A stretch of DNA of 64,000 nt from CAIZQW01 sp942493055 (GTDB lineage Bacteria; Verrucomicrobiota; Kiritimatiellia; RFP12; UBA1067): positions 3,410,001-3,474,000 of the forward strand of contig OW818680.1 of assembly GCA_942493055.1 (NCBI GenBank). The letters are read 5' to 3'. Positions within the stretch are counted from its first letter, which is position 1. Every line of letters begins with the position of its first letter. The translations under genes and the position numbers were made by a program. Positions 33,101-41,288 of the stretch are shown in pieces. The notes beneath the pieces were generated by a model, which was not told where the DNA came from, did not search any database, and saw only the letters and a program-made list of their open reading frames with translations.

Positions 33101-33354
33101 TGCGCCTGGCCGGAAACGGCGCTGCCATTTCCGACTCCAAGAGGCTCACCCTCGCTGCCACGGGAGCAACGGTGCACCTGGATTCCAGCGAGACCGTCAA
33201 CGAATTCTACGTAGACGGTGTCCAGCAGTATAGAGGCACCTGGGGGTCGTACTCCAGTCCAGCATTCATCAAAGATCCCCGTTTTACGGGTACGGGCGTC
33301 CTGCGTGTCCTGAGCGGCCAGCCATATCCAGGAACCATGATCAAATTCCAATAA
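30196..33354 (+). CDS. Secreted autotransporter-type beta-strand-repeat protein (1052 aa)
   Basis: GAGGAG lies seven bases before ATG 30196. The signal peptide runs to about ...GPASAWAQG. The N-terminal half contains two copies of a module of about 200 residues: NGVLFSGASG...SGLTVGQTYVMTFYSKSW and NGVTFTNTG...TGLTPGQAYNARVYYRSWE, each ending in a YGFT motif. The C-terminal half has two near-copies of a repeat block (SENAGNNGEIGLLFRGGTLQ, then STDRAIRLS and GGGGTIDASG). Autotransporter-associated strands follow (TWVITGVGTFVGNTTVQAGT). No outer-membrane barrel is present; the protein ends PYPGTMIKFQ, like three others in the window. Confidence 0.75.
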   Translation: MKKRMMDGVGKCVTQMLIGALLLGPASAWAQGMFSQSGPLGSGDLDASVGLSSSKTYLNAVNINGGGVTINGVLFSGASGANPSGGTWSTAGLDSTYNTGLDTTIGGVLGTLLSTFNYASSKPAGASETFTLSGLTVGQTYVMTFYSKSWDSAGARLLDTTSSSGASLLPYDQSIGGKPNANLLRYTFTASNTSESVSFTQRALNYSMHQYGFTTEHVFTNAWASGADWTTAAWGAPGVPNAAGANANLVAQGTPTSLNLDAPVTIGHIQLDGANAWTVSGTNMLTLQADVGGASVLSTPSGTHTIAASLALSNEVLKTGMGTLVLAGPAAGGKALNIGAGLVKLSANPTGVATTQTFTNDLTSGIGTANVRYGTNGYNLALAFNQGANLNINGVTFTNTGTAASGSSGPINWSLANWGNYNASGNFPTGFQPVTGQQTRELLNHFYYGPGNNTQTLTLTGLTPGQAYNARVYYRSWENPNNDRISNWTFDPGTGTLTKLNALSEDSNYTGNYIDFPYVAGTEGKLELSAANTSAASWHLYGFTNQQIPNGLASMTTLQVARGATLDLDGGTQMIASLSDFNGSGGMITNSAATTPVSLMINQITTNTFSGVIADNGTNQAITLVKTGTGPLKLASPDSSYSGVTFLAGGTVNVATLSDYGANSSLGNRALSSENAGNNGEIGLLFRGGTLQYTGATPQSTDRAIRLSTLGGGGTIDASGTVPSATLNFTRTLASPNFWEWPGTRTFTLTGSNTGDNTFATPVSDTGGTTLHLNKSGLGKWVLASTNNTYVGVTILSGGILNVANLSNYGVSGSLGKRAAASENAGNNGEIGLLFRGGTLQYTGSTPQSTDRAIRLSVTGGGGTIDASGSDPSAMISFTATASPNFWETGGNRTLTLTGSNTGSNTFAMVIGDIVGTTTTALKKDGAGTWVITGVGTFVGNTTVQAGTLEVGGNGRLGTENVTVNGGTLRLAGNGAAISDSKRLTLAATGATVHLDSSETVNEFYVDGVQQYRGTWGSYSSPAFIKDPRFTGTGVLRVLSGQPYPGTMIKFQ

Positions 33355-33444
33355 CAGAAGACGTCTGCAGTTTTGACATCATGAGCCAGTTTCCGGAGAT
33401 GCGAGGTTATCGCATGAAGCGCCACCTCCGCTTTGCGCGAGCAA

Positions 33445-33475
33445 AAAGGAGCGCGGGCATCTTGCCCGCATGAAG
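33445..33475. repeat. Hairpin repeat copy 1
   Basis: 31 bp beginning AAAGGAGCGCGGGCATCTT. The arms GCGGGCA and TGCCCGC pair around TCT. An identical copy starts 61 bp further on. Confidence 0.8.
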
Positions 33476-33505
33476 ATGCGGCCGGGACGGCCACGCTCCC
33501 TTCCG

Positions 33506-33536
33506 AAAGGAGCGCGGGCATCTTGCCCGCATGAAG
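33506..33536. repeat. Hairpin repeat copy 2
   Basis: Identical to the copy at 33445-33475 over all 31 bp, in the same orientation. Confidence 0.8.
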
Positions 33537-33646
33537 GGGCGGGCGGGACCCGCCTACGCCAAAGGCTACGGCGTGGCAGGCGCCCACGCTCCTGTTTTAT
33601 ACTTTGCATCCAGACTCGCCTATCCTGGAAAATGTCCCATTCCGTT

Positions 33647-33675
33647 TTGACACAATCCGGAGAATCGTTTATGAT
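33647..33675 (+). promoter_or_regulatory. Strong promoter of the spermidine-synthase-like gene
   Basis: Perfect TTGACA (33647-33652), a 17-base spacer and TATGAT (33670-33675). The ATG is 11 bases past the -10 box, leaving a leader of about five bases. No ribosome-binding site is visible. Confidence 0.75.
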
Positions 33676-33686
33676 GCGCAATCACT

Positions 33687-34406
33687 ATGAAACCGACCTT
33701 AAAGATTGCGACGACGAAGACGCCGGATGGCGAAATACTGACGCTTGTTCAGCATGATGCTGACTTCTCCATGAAGGTGGGCTGTCAGGAACTGATGACC
33801 AGCCGCGCGCATGAGTCTGAACTGGAACTGGCCCGGCTGGGGTGCGCGCGCATCGCGGCGCGTCAGAATCCCACGGTGCTGATCGGCGGCCTCGGCATGG
33901 GCTATACCTTGCGTCAGACGCTGGACCTGCTTCAGCCGGATGCCACGGTTGTGGTGAGCGAACTGATCCCGGATGTGGTCCAGTGGAACCGCGACTATCT
34001 GGGCGAACTCACGAACCATCCGCTGCGTGATCCGCGCGTGGTGCTCAAGGTGTGTGACGTGATGAACCTGATCCAGCAGTCGGAGCACGCCTTTGACGCG
34101 ATCATGCTCGATGTCGATAACGGTCCGGAGGCGTTGACTGCCGCAGGCAACGACCGCCTCTACAGTCGGCAGGGCCTCCAGGCCTGCATGCGCGCGCTGC
34201 ACGCCAAGGGCTGCTTGGCGGTCTGGTCCGGCGCGATCGATAACACCTTCGAGCGCCGTCTGAAAGCGGAGAATCTCTTCTTCCGCCTCTTCCATGTTCC
34301 GGTTTACAAAGGCGGCAGGGCGCTTGCCCGGTGTGTCTGGCTGATCGCCAGCGACCCACGCTCGCTGCCGCCGGAGGAAGCGAAGGGGAAGGGGAAGAAG
34401 TTCTAG
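33687..34406 (+). CDS. Spermidine-synthase-like SAM-dependent methyltransferase-fold protein
   Basis: The 239-residue protein has the polyamine-synthase-like Rossmann core: TVLIGGLGMGYTLRQTLDLL (glycine motif I), VVVSELIPDVVQWNRDYLG (acidic end of strand 2), DAIMLDVDNGPEAL (motif with Asp), and LYSRQGLQACMRALHAKGCL. The N-terminal part is shorter than in full spermidine synthases and the canonical substrate loop is not evident, so aminopropyl transfer is uncertain; it may be a methyltransferase of unknown substrate. The C-terminus is a Lys/Gly-rich tail (AKGKGKKF). It stands alone between repeat-rich gaps. Confidence 0.7.
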   Translation: MKPTLKIATTKTPDGEILTLVQHDADFSMKVGCQELMTSRAHESELELARLGCARIAARQNPTVLIGGLGMGYTLRQTLDLLQPDATVVVSELIPDVVQWNRDYLGELTNHPLRDPRVVLKVCDVMNLIQQSEHAFDAIMLDVDNGPEALTAAGNDRLYSRQGLQACMRALHAKGCLAVWSGAIDNTFERRLKAENLFFRLFHVPVYKGGRALARCVWLIASDPRSLPPEEAKGKGKKF

Positions 34407-34829
34407 CCGGCTTCGCTTGAAGCTACGCCGAGCCGGAGAAGTTCGAGCCTCCTTCGCTAAAGCTACGGCGGCCAGGGAGTTCTAAAGTGCTAAAGTGAAA
34501 CTGGACACTTGACACGCTCAATCCGAGTCAATCCGCGCAATCCGTAGCTAAAACGCTGCCCAGTTTCAAGTTTCCAGTATCAAGTTTCAAATCTCACTCT
34601 CGAAAGTTAACATTTTTTGCCGTCTTTTCGTGCGGTTTGAGTGCTAAAAATGATATATAAAACTTCCATAAACGATAATGACATTCTGGAAAAAAGAGAA
34701 TATAGTTTAAGTCATAAAAAGAAACAGTCATCTATTCATGCGAAGCCTTTGATCCTACGGACAGGCGGTGATCGAAATGATATGCGCTGAAAGATGGCCT
34801 GTTCACATTTCGGTCATAAAGGAGTTTTA
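34407..34829. other. Non-coding gap upstream of cluster B
   Basis: No gene is supported. It starts with a GC hairpin (CCGGCT at 34407-34412 with AGCCGG at 34431-34436), followed by the dispersed element CTTCGCTAAAGCTACGGCGG at 34452-34471. It then turns AT-rich from about 34600. CATTTTTTGC at 34611-34620 matches part of the putative operator upstream of the GH51 gene. The promoter of the UroD-like gene at 34830 is probably in the AT-rich part, but no clear box pair was found. Confidence 0.5.
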
Positions 34830-35837
34830 GTGAAGCGGGCGTTGATCAAACAGTTGATTGCAGGCGAACCTGTTGAACGGTGCGGCTTCTGGGTCGGCAA
34901 GCCCCATGCCGATACATGGCCAGGGTTGCATCGCTATTTCGGCACTCAGACCGAGCAGGCGTTCCGGCGCGACATCGGCGATGACATCGTCTGGATCAGG
35001 CCGCAATCCTATCCGGATGTTTATCAGGATCCGTCTGGACGTACCTTGTTTGATTCCGGGGTGGACCGAACAAAGCATGCGCATCCACCCCTGGCGTTAT
35101 GTGAGACGGTTGCCGAGGTCGCGCGCTTCCCGTGGCCCGACCCTGACTTCCTCAATTTCGATTCCTGTCTGGCTGATTTGAGTAAGACGGGCGATGTGTA
35201 TCGGATGGGCGGCTTCTGGACCTGCTTTTTTCACAACATCTGTGATTTGCTCGGGATGGAGGAGTATCTCGTGAAGATGTACACCCATCCCAGGGTTGTC
35301 GAGGCTGTGACAGACCATGTGTGCGCGTTCTATTATGAAGCCAACGAACGTTTTTTCAAAGCGGCCGGGGATCAGCTGGACGGCTTCTTTTTCGGCAATG
35401 ATTTTGGGACACAGACCAGCCTGATCTGCGGGCCGACGCAGTTTGACCGGTTCATCCTGCCCTGGTTCCGCCGCTTCACGGAGCAGGGGCATCGGCACGG
35501 GCATCAGGTCATCCTCCATTCGTGCGGTTCGATCCACGAGGTCATTCCCCGGCTGATCGATGCGGGCGTGGACTGTCTCCATCCCTTGCAGGCGCTGGCG
35601 ACAAACATGGATGCGGAAACGCTGGCGCGGGAGTTTAAGGGGAAGATTGCTTTTATGGGGGGCATCGACACCCAGAATCTGCTGACGAACGGGACGCCAG
35701 AGCAGGTTAAGGCCGAAGTCCGACGCGTGAAGCGTCTGTTGGGGCCTAATCTGGTTGTGAGTCCGAGCCATGAGGCGATTTTGCCCAATGTGTCGCCTGC
35801 GAATGTGGAAGCTATGGCTCAGGCTGTCTTCGAGTAG
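34830..35837 (+). CDS. UroD-family protein, corrinoid methyltransferase-like (subtype 1)
   Basis: The start is GTG 34830, with AAGGAG five bases upstream; an in-frame ATG at 34794 lacks such a site. The 335-residue protein belongs to the uroporphyrinogen decarboxylase / MtaA superfamily: ERCGFWVGKPH, MGGFWTCFFHNICDLLG, ILPWFRRFTEQGHRHGHQV, LHSCGSIHEVIPRLIDAGVD and FMGGIDTQNLL. H230-x-C232 matches the first half of the zinc motif of the MtaA-type enzymes, but the distal Cys is replaced around SPSHEAILPNVSP. It is unlikely to be the haem-pathway decarboxylase given the setting. Methyl transfer is inference. A second UroD-like gene follows after 48 bases. Confidence 0.8.
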   Translation: MKRALIKQLIAGEPVERCGFWVGKPHADTWPGLHRYFGTQTEQAFRRDIGDDIVWIRPQSYPDVYQDPSGRTLFDSGVDRTKHAHPPLALCETVAEVARFPWPDPDFLNFDSCLADLSKTGDVYRMGGFWTCFFHNICDLLGMEEYLVKMYTHPRVVEAVTDHVCAFYYEANERFFKAAGDQLDGFFFGNDFGTQTSLICGPTQFDRFILPWFRRFTEQGHRHGHQVILHSCGSIHEVIPRLIDAGVDCLHPLQALATNMDAETLAREFKGKIAFMGGIDTQNLLTNGTPEQVKAEVRRVKRLLGPNLVVSPSHEAILPNVSPANVEAMAQAVFE

Positions 35838-35885
35838 GACGTGGAGCACGGCAAAGTCAACACGAGAGCAACAAGGAGTAAAACG

Positions 35886-36941
35886 ATGACATCACGAGAG
35901 CGAGCAGTGAAGGCGTTGAAGGGCGAGATCCCTGACCGGGTTCCTTGCGTGCCGCTGATTGACACATCGTATGCAGCCGCAGTCGCCGATATGCCTGTCG
36001 GCGAGTGTTTCATGAATCCGGAAGCGTATGCTTATGCATTGGTGAAGACCTTGGAGCGGCATCCTGACATTGACGGCGTGTCGATCAACATCGGACTCTC
36101 CAGCGATATCATCCAGGATGCGAGCAAACGGAAGGGGACATGGACGGTCAAGACCACGGGTGGACTGACCTGGTATGTGCCTGAAAACGACATCGGCTCG
36201 ATCGGGGCGTGCGAGATCACGGATTTTAATGATCCGAGATTTGCGACAGACGAGTACCTGATGAAGGCGTGCCTGCGGACACTCCAAGCCATCCCCGAGT
36301 CCATCCGGAAGAGATATCTGATCAATACAACGGTCACGGGACCGTATTCCCAAGTCGCATTCTTAGTCGGTGTCAACAACCTGATGATGGCTACGATTGA
36401 TGATCCGGATGGTCTGGATAAAGCGATTGCGTTGCGGGTTCCCTTTGCCTTGAAGTGGGTCGATGAACTGGTCGCCTTGGATCCCGCGTGCATCTGGATC
36501 GGTGAGGGCTTCGCCTCCAACAGCCTTGTCAGCCGGGAGACCTATTGCCGGCATGTCATGCCGTATGAGAAGATGGTCGTCGAGCGCATCCATGCGATTG
36601 GAAAACAATCGCTTCTGCATATCTGCGGCAAATTGGACGACAGCCTGGAAAGTCTGCTGGAGACAGGAAGCGATGCCGTGGAGATTGACTGGCAGGTGGA
36701 CGTGCCGGATGCCAAACGCAGGATTGGAAAGACGATGACGCTGAAGGGGAACCTGAATACCAGCAAGTTAGTGTCGTCAACACCGGATGAGATTTATCAG
36801 TTGACGCGGACGCTGATCGAGCAGGGCAAACCCGGCGGACGTTTCATCGTCAGCAGCGGCTGTTGTCTCGGACGTGACACGCCACCCGCGAGCGTGGATG
36901 CCATGGTCCGGGCATGCGAGGATTTTGGTGAATACAAATAA
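35886..36941 (+). CDS. UroD-family protein, MtaA/CmuA-like with full zinc motif (subtype 2)
   Basis: ATG 35886 has AGGAG seven bases upstream; the 45 upstream bases of open frame are not needed. The 351-residue protein begins SRERAVKALKGEIPDRVPCV, the usual start of MtaA-type methyltransferases. It carries H245-x-C247 in LLHICGKLDDSLES and C326/C327 in VSSGCCLGRDTPP, giving the complete H-x-C...C zinc site that activates the thiol in methylcobamide:CoM-type enzymes. The acceptor and corrinoid partner are not in the window. Its last 55 bases are repeated exactly at 41108-41162. The autotransporter-repeat gene begins 27 bases downstream. Confidence 0.83.
   Translation: MTSRERAVKALKGEIPDRVPCVPLIDTSYAAAVADMPVGECFMNPEAYAYALVKTLERHPDIDGVSINIGLSSDIIQDASKRKGTWTVKTTGGLTWYVPENDIGSIGACEITDFNDPRFATDEYLMKACLRTLQAIPESIRKRYLINTTVTGPYSQVAFLVGVNNLMMATIDDPDGLDKAIALRVPFALKWVDELVALDPACIWIGEGFASNSLVSRETYCRHVMPYEKMVVERIHAIGKQSLLHICGKLDDSLESLLETGSDAVEIDWQVDVPDAKRRIGKTMTLKGNLNTSKLVSSTPDEIYQLTRTLIEQGKPGGRFIVSSGCCLGRDTPPASVDAMVRACEDFGEYK
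36885..36939 (+). repeat. 55-bp direct repeat, left copy
   Basis: The last 55 bases of the second UroD-like gene, up to its stop codon. An identical stretch lies at 41108-41162, marking a tandem duplication. Confidence 0.9.
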
Positions 36942-36968
36942 GTTCATCAAGTAAAAAAGGAGAGAGAA

Positions 36969-39900
36969 ATGAGTATCACACAGAACATCACGACATCACG
37001 AACGTTCATCAAACGTTCCCTTCTGGCAATGGCCATGTTAACCCTTGCCATCGTCACCCAAGCCACCCCCCTCACCTGGAACGGTCCGGTCGGCGGCAAC
37101 TGGGACACCGCCACGAGCAACTGGCTGGATGGCGCTACCCCGGCCACCTGGAGCAACACCAACCCCGACAGCGCGGTCTTCGGAGCGACCGGCGCGGGCA
37201 CGGTCAATCTGGCCGAGGCCATCACCTCCACAGGCCTCACGTTCAATGCGTCGGGTTACATCCTCACCAACAATGTCAACCTCCTGACGCTTTCGGCCGG
37301 CGCGGTCATCACCGCGAATGCTGCTGCGACGATCAACAGCCGCTTGGCCGGCACGGGCGGCATGGTTAAGACGGGAACAGGCACGCTGACGCTGGGTGGC
37401 AACAACACGTTCACCGGCGGCGTGACCATCAGTTCCGGAACCCTCCAGCTCAACAACTTGGCTGCGCTGAATTCCACCACGCCCAACGCCATCGTGCTGG
37501 GAGCCGACGGGTCTGCAAATCCAACGATCAATATCAATGCCAGTGGCACCTCGCTTGGAGCCCTGACCGTTCCCGCCAACGTGACGGGTGCGACCATCTC
37601 CATGACGCAGAACAGCGGCTCCTGGTCCTATACGATCAAAGGCGCGACCCTGAGCAGCCCCTTGAACATCAACCAAAGCATTGTCAGCTACCCCAGATGG
37701 GACCAGATCACGTGGAGTGCAAAGATCAGCGGCAGCGGCGGCGGATCGGGCAATGACACACTTATCTTCAGCAACACCAGCGGCATGCAGAATTACTTCA
37801 CGACGGCTGCTGGCGTGGTTCACGACTTCACCGGCAACGTCCATTCCAAAGGTTTTATTGCCGTTCAGAACGGAACCGCCGGCGGAAACCAGACAATCCC
37901 AGATGCCTCCATGCTCTGGATCGAAAGCGGGGAATGGCGTTGGAACACGGGCGGGGTGGTCGAGACCATTGACGGTCTGGCGGGCGCTGGGACCATGGGC
38001 AATCCTAATAATGTGATCCTGACCATCAACGCCAGTAACAGCAGCAATGATGGCAAGCGCGTTTTCTCCGGTACCGTGGGCGGCATGAGAGGCACGTTGA
38101 CCAAGACCGGAACCGGAACGCAGGAGCTTTCCGGCGCGAACATCGCGATTTCCCAAGGGGTCAGTCTCAACCAGGGCACGCTAAAGCTGACCAAGACCAC
38201 GGCCTGGAACAGCGCCCTCGCCTTTCATGCGAGCAATGTGGCGACGCTCCTGCTTAACTCGCCGCTCAGCGCGGATTCGTGGATATTCTCCAGGCAGATC
38301 ACCGGCGGCTCGGCGAATGCGAAAATCGAGAAGGTTGGGCTTGGGACGACGGTGCTGTCGCCTGCGGCGAGTAGTTCGTTTGTTGGAAATTCCATGGAAG
38401 CGTTGACGGTGACCGAGGGTAAGCTCTATCTGAACTCGACAGGCTTCACCACCGCCCCGGCCGTGAGCGTCGCATCAGGCGCCACCTTTGGCGGTACCGC
38501 AACTGCGGGCAATATTACGGTGACGAACGCCGCCATCTTGGAAGGCGGCTATAACAGCGCAGGTACCCTCACCGCCGCGAATGTGACACTGGGCAGCGTG
38601 TCAACGGACACGGCCACGCTCAAGGGAACGCTTTCAGGAACGTCGGGGTACAAGGGCTTCGCTGTCAACAATCTCACGCTCAGCGGCGGCGACCAGTCGG
38701 TGCTGCTGGATGTTTCTGGCATCGGTCTTGTCAGCGGCACGGCTTATGATGTGCTGGTCTCGGCCAACGCCATCACCGCGCCGAACGCGTCCAGCGTCGT
38801 CGCAGCCCTCAAGTCCAACTCGCGTGTCTATACGCCCATGATCGTGAACGAAGGTAAGACCATCCAGATCTATTATGATGCGGCGGCGAGCGTCTACTGG
38901 ACAGGAGAGAACGGGACCGCCTGGGATATTGCCACGGGCAATTGGAGGCTGAGCGGCAACAATGCCATCACCCCGTTCATGGCGAATGATGTCGTCTTCT
39001 TCAACGACAGTCCTACCAGTACGACGGTTGATATTTCCAGCGGCAATGTCTCCCCGGTCTCCACCACCTTCAGCAATACAACGGACACCAGCTACACGCT
39101 TCAGGGAGCGAACGGCATCTCCTCCGGGTTTATCACGAAGAATGGCAACGGCACGGTGACAATCGCGAACGTGAACGCCACGGCTGGCGCAGTCGCCCTC
39201 AACGAAGGGGTTCTTTCGATCACACAGTCCGGCGGACTGGGCACGGGGGCCCTAAATTTCAACGGCGGCACCCTTGAATACACAGGCGCAACAGGTAGCT
39301 GGTCGCGACCTATTGATGTGACGACCAATGGCGGCACGATCAAGGTCGCAACGGGCGCGTCGCTCACGTCCGGCGGCACGTTCAGCGGCGCAGGTGTCCT
39401 CACAAAGTCCGGCCCCGGCACGCTCGTGCTGCCGTACACCAGCGGCACGATCTCCCAGGCGTTGCAGATCGACGCTGGCACGCTGACCCTGAACTATGGC
39501 GCTGGGGCTGTGACCTACGTTGGCCAGATATCGGGCACCAACGGAATTCTGCGTCTTGAAGGCACGGGTGCCAATGCCAGTGCCGGCCTCACCTTTGTCA
39601 CCAACAACACCTTCTCCGGCGAAACCCATCTTTACGGCCGCCGCATCTTCCTCAACAGCCCCACCGGCAATGCCATCGGCGGCGACATCGTATCCAAGCT
39701 GTCCATCTGGCCCTACCATGACCTTACGATCAATGCCAATGAGCAGATCGCCGACACGGCCGTCCTGCGCTTCGAACACACCGGCGATGTCTATGAGTTC
39801 CGGCTCAACGGCAAGACGGAAACCGTGGCGGGCATTGTTAACCTTGATACTTCGCCGGCAATCATTGAGAACGCCGGATATGATGGCGCGAATGACAACA

Positions 39901-40928
39901 ACATCCCCCCGGGGACGCTGAATGTCACCGGAAGCGGCCGCTACGTCTATAAAACCTGCATCCGGAACCAGAACAACGGTACCGGCAACGGCGCGCTCAG
40001 CTTCGGAAAGTCCGGCACCGGCACGCAGGAACTGTGGAATGCCGATATCTATTACACAGGGGCCACTACGGTCAACGACGGCTTGCTCGTCCTGCAGGAT
40101 ACCACCGCATTCAACTCCCAGGAGGTCATCATGAACGGCGGCACGCTTGAGTTGAAACGCACGAGCGGCTCGTGGGCGTACAGCAAGCCCATCTCCGCCG
40201 GAACAGGCGCGGGCAACCTTGTGAAATCCGGAGCGGGCATCGTCACGCTGTCGGGCACCAACACCTATACAGGCACCACCACGGTCAACGCTGGTACGCT
40301 TGTGCTTCAGGAGGCGCCCGACTTCGCGTCCAGCGAAATCATCCTGAACGGCGGCGCCCTTGAACTGAGTCGCACCAACGGCATCTGGACGTACAACAAC
40401 GCCATCACCGTGGGAACAGGCGCGGGCAACTTCGTGAAATCCGGCGCAGGCACTGTTGTGTTGGGCGGCGCGAACACCTATACAGGCACGACCACGGTCA
40501 ACGGCGGTACGCTGCTGGTCAACGGCAGCAACAGCGGCAGCGGCGCGTTCAGCGTGGCCTCGGGCGCGACGCTCGGCGGCGTCGGCAGCATCAACGGCGC
40601 GGCGACCTTCAATACCGGCGCCAAGGCCGTGTTCACGCTCACGCTGGATCCGGTCACCAAGACCAACACCACCCCGCTGGCCATCGCGGGCGTGATGACC
40701 TTCAACACGACCGAAGTGCATGTGAACGCGCCGGAGAGCCTGAAGCCCGGGAAGTATGCCCTGGCCAACTCCAGTGCCACTCCGTCAGGCAGCCTCGCGC
40801 CGACCCCCGTGCTGGACAGCGGCTCCTACGGCCCCGACTTCGCCTCAGCCGCGGTCTATTTGGACACGGTCAACAACACGCTGATGCTGTCGGTCAATCC
40901 GCGCAACACGCTGATCTCGTTCTTCTAA
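36969..40928 (+). CDS. Secreted autotransporter-type beta-strand-repeat protein (1319 aa), tandem copy 1
   Basis: AAGGAG lies just upstream of ATG 36969. A signal peptide (...KRSLLAMAMLTLAIVTQA) precedes LTWNGPVGGNWDTATSNWLD. The protein is a long Gly/Thr/Asn-rich solenoid with many autotransporter-associated strands such as GMVKTGTGTLTLGGNNTFTG and TNTYTGTTTVNAGTLVLQ. Near 640-700 a second WTGENGTAWDIATGNW segment opens another solenoid section. The C-terminal 200 residues have repeated GAGNFVKSGAGTVVLGG units and the protein ends NPRNTLISFF. No beta-barrel domain is seen. It is paralogous over most of its length to the gene at 41289 and probably cotranscribed with the UroD-like genes. Confidence 0.78.
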   Translation: MSITQNITTSRTFIKRSLLAMAMLTLAIVTQATPLTWNGPVGGNWDTATSNWLDGATPATWSNTNPDSAVFGATGAGTVNLAEAITSTGLTFNASGYILTNNVNLLTLSAGAVITANAAATINSRLAGTGGMVKTGTGTLTLGGNNTFTGGVTISSGTLQLNNLAALNSTTPNAIVLGADGSANPTININASGTSLGALTVPANVTGATISMTQNSGSWSYTIKGATLSSPLNINQSIVSYPRWDQITWSAKISGSGGGSGNDTLIFSNTSGMQNYFTTAAGVVHDFTGNVHSKGFIAVQNGTAGGNQTIPDASMLWIESGEWRWNTGGVVETIDGLAGAGTMGNPNNVILTINASNSSNDGKRVFSGTVGGMRGTLTKTGTGTQELSGANIAISQGVSLNQGTLKLTKTTAWNSALAFHASNVATLLLNSPLSADSWIFSRQITGGSANAKIEKVGLGTTVLSPAASSSFVGNSMEALTVTEGKLYLNSTGFTTAPAVSVASGATFGGTATAGNITVTNAAILEGGYNSAGTLTAANVTLGSVSTDTATLKGTLSGTSGYKGFAVNNLTLSGGDQSVLLDVSGIGLVSGTAYDVLVSANAITAPNASSVVAALKSNSRVYTPMIVNEGKTIQIYYDAAASVYWTGENGTAWDIATGNWRLSGNNAITPFMANDVVFFNDSPTSTTVDISSGNVSPVSTTFSNTTDTSYTLQGANGISSGFITKNGNGTVTIANVNATAGAVALNEGVLSITQSGGLGTGALNFNGGTLEYTGATGSWSRPIDVTTNGGTIKVATGASLTSGGTFSGAGVLTKSGPGTLVLPYTSGTISQALQIDAGTLTLNYGAGAVTYVGQISGTNGILRLEGTGANASAGLTFVTNNTFSGETHLYGRRIFLNSPTGNAIGGDIVSKLSIWPYHDLTINANEQIADTAVLRFEHTGDVYEFRLNGKTETVAGIVNLDTSPAIIENAGYDGANDNNIPPGTLNVTGSGRYVYKTCIRNQNNGTGNGALSFGKSGTGTQELWNADIYYTGATTVNDGLLVLQDTTAFNSQEVIMNGGTLELKRTSGSWAYSKPISAGTGAGNLVKSGAGIVTLSGTNTYTGTTTVNAGTLVLQEAPDFASSEIILNGGALELSRTNGIWTYNNAITVGTGAGNFVKSGAGTVVLGGANTYTGTTTVNGGTLLVNGSNSGSGAFSVASGATLGGVGSINGAATFNTGAKAVFTLTLDPVTKTNTTPLAIAGVMTFNTTEVHVNAPESLKPGKYALANSSATPSGSLAPTPVLDSGSYGPDFASAAVYLDTVNNTLMLSVNPRNTLISFF

Positions 40929-40957
40929 CACGTCAACGATTGTAACAGCACAAAAAA

Positions 40958-40994
40958 ACAGGATCCGGGATCACGTCTGATTCCCGGATCCTGT
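40958..40994. other. Perfect 13-bp stem-loop between the tandem copies
   Basis: ACAGGATCCGGGA (40958-40970) pairs with TCCCGGATCCTGT (40982-40994). A run of seven A precedes it and no T run follows, so it is not a classic plus-strand terminator; it could stabilise the 3' end or act for the minus strand. A weaker related hairpin follows the second copy at 45702-45740. Confidence 0.6.
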
Positions 40995-41019
40995 CTTATC
41001 ATCCAAGGAATCCGCGCCT

Positions 41020-41154
41020 ATGAAGTTCACGTTACCCGCTCTCAGCGCCTCTGTTCTTCTTAGCGTCGCAGCACTGATGGCCGGATGCACGCTCTTTGCA
41101 GCCGCCGCCCGCGAGCGTGGATGCCATGGTCCGGGCATGCGAGGATTTTGGTGA
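41020..41154 (+). pseudogene. Chimeric 44-codon remnant: beta-helix gene 5' end joined to UroD-like gene 3' end
   Basis: The frame opens with a lipoprotein-type leader (MKFTLPALSASVLLSVAALM, then AGCTLFAA) that is a diverged copy of the start of the gene at 45765. At about 41100-41108 it switches to a copy of the end of the UroD-like gene, read in another frame, and stops at 41154. It is the join of a tandem duplication and is very unlikely to be functional. Confidence 0.85.
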
Positions 41155-41162
41155 ATACAAAT
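41108..41162 (+). repeat. 55-bp direct repeat, right copy
   Basis: Identical over 55 bases to 36885-36939. The similarity fades beyond it but CAAGTAA still follows in both places. Confidence 0.9.
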
Positions 41163-41288
41163 GATTCACAAGTAATGTCTGGCATCCCATAGACCGAGGA
41201 AATGTTTCTAAAAAGTTTTGTACGTACAGAAAAGTATTCATTCGGAGAATGTGGGATACTAACAGCAACAAAAGAAAGGGAAGAGAGT

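Larger units (their letters stand above)
33355..33686. other. Non-coding gap with hairpin repeats
   Basis: No gene is supported. It holds two 31-bp copies of a hairpin element (33445-33475 and 33506-33536), a related GC-rich palindromic stretch up to about 33595, and the promoter of the next gene at 33647-33675. Confidence 0.6.

Noticed and set aside
34830..36941. HemE (haem-pathway uroporphyrinogen decarboxylase)
   Set aside because: The HxC zinc motif and the sugar-gene context fit the methyltransferase branch better.
39252..40721. 489-residue minus-strand frame
   Set aside because: Shadow of the repeat-protein gene at 36969.
40958..40994. Plus-strand rho-independent terminator
   Set aside because: The stem is perfect but no T run follows it; the only homopolymer is an A run on the 5' side.
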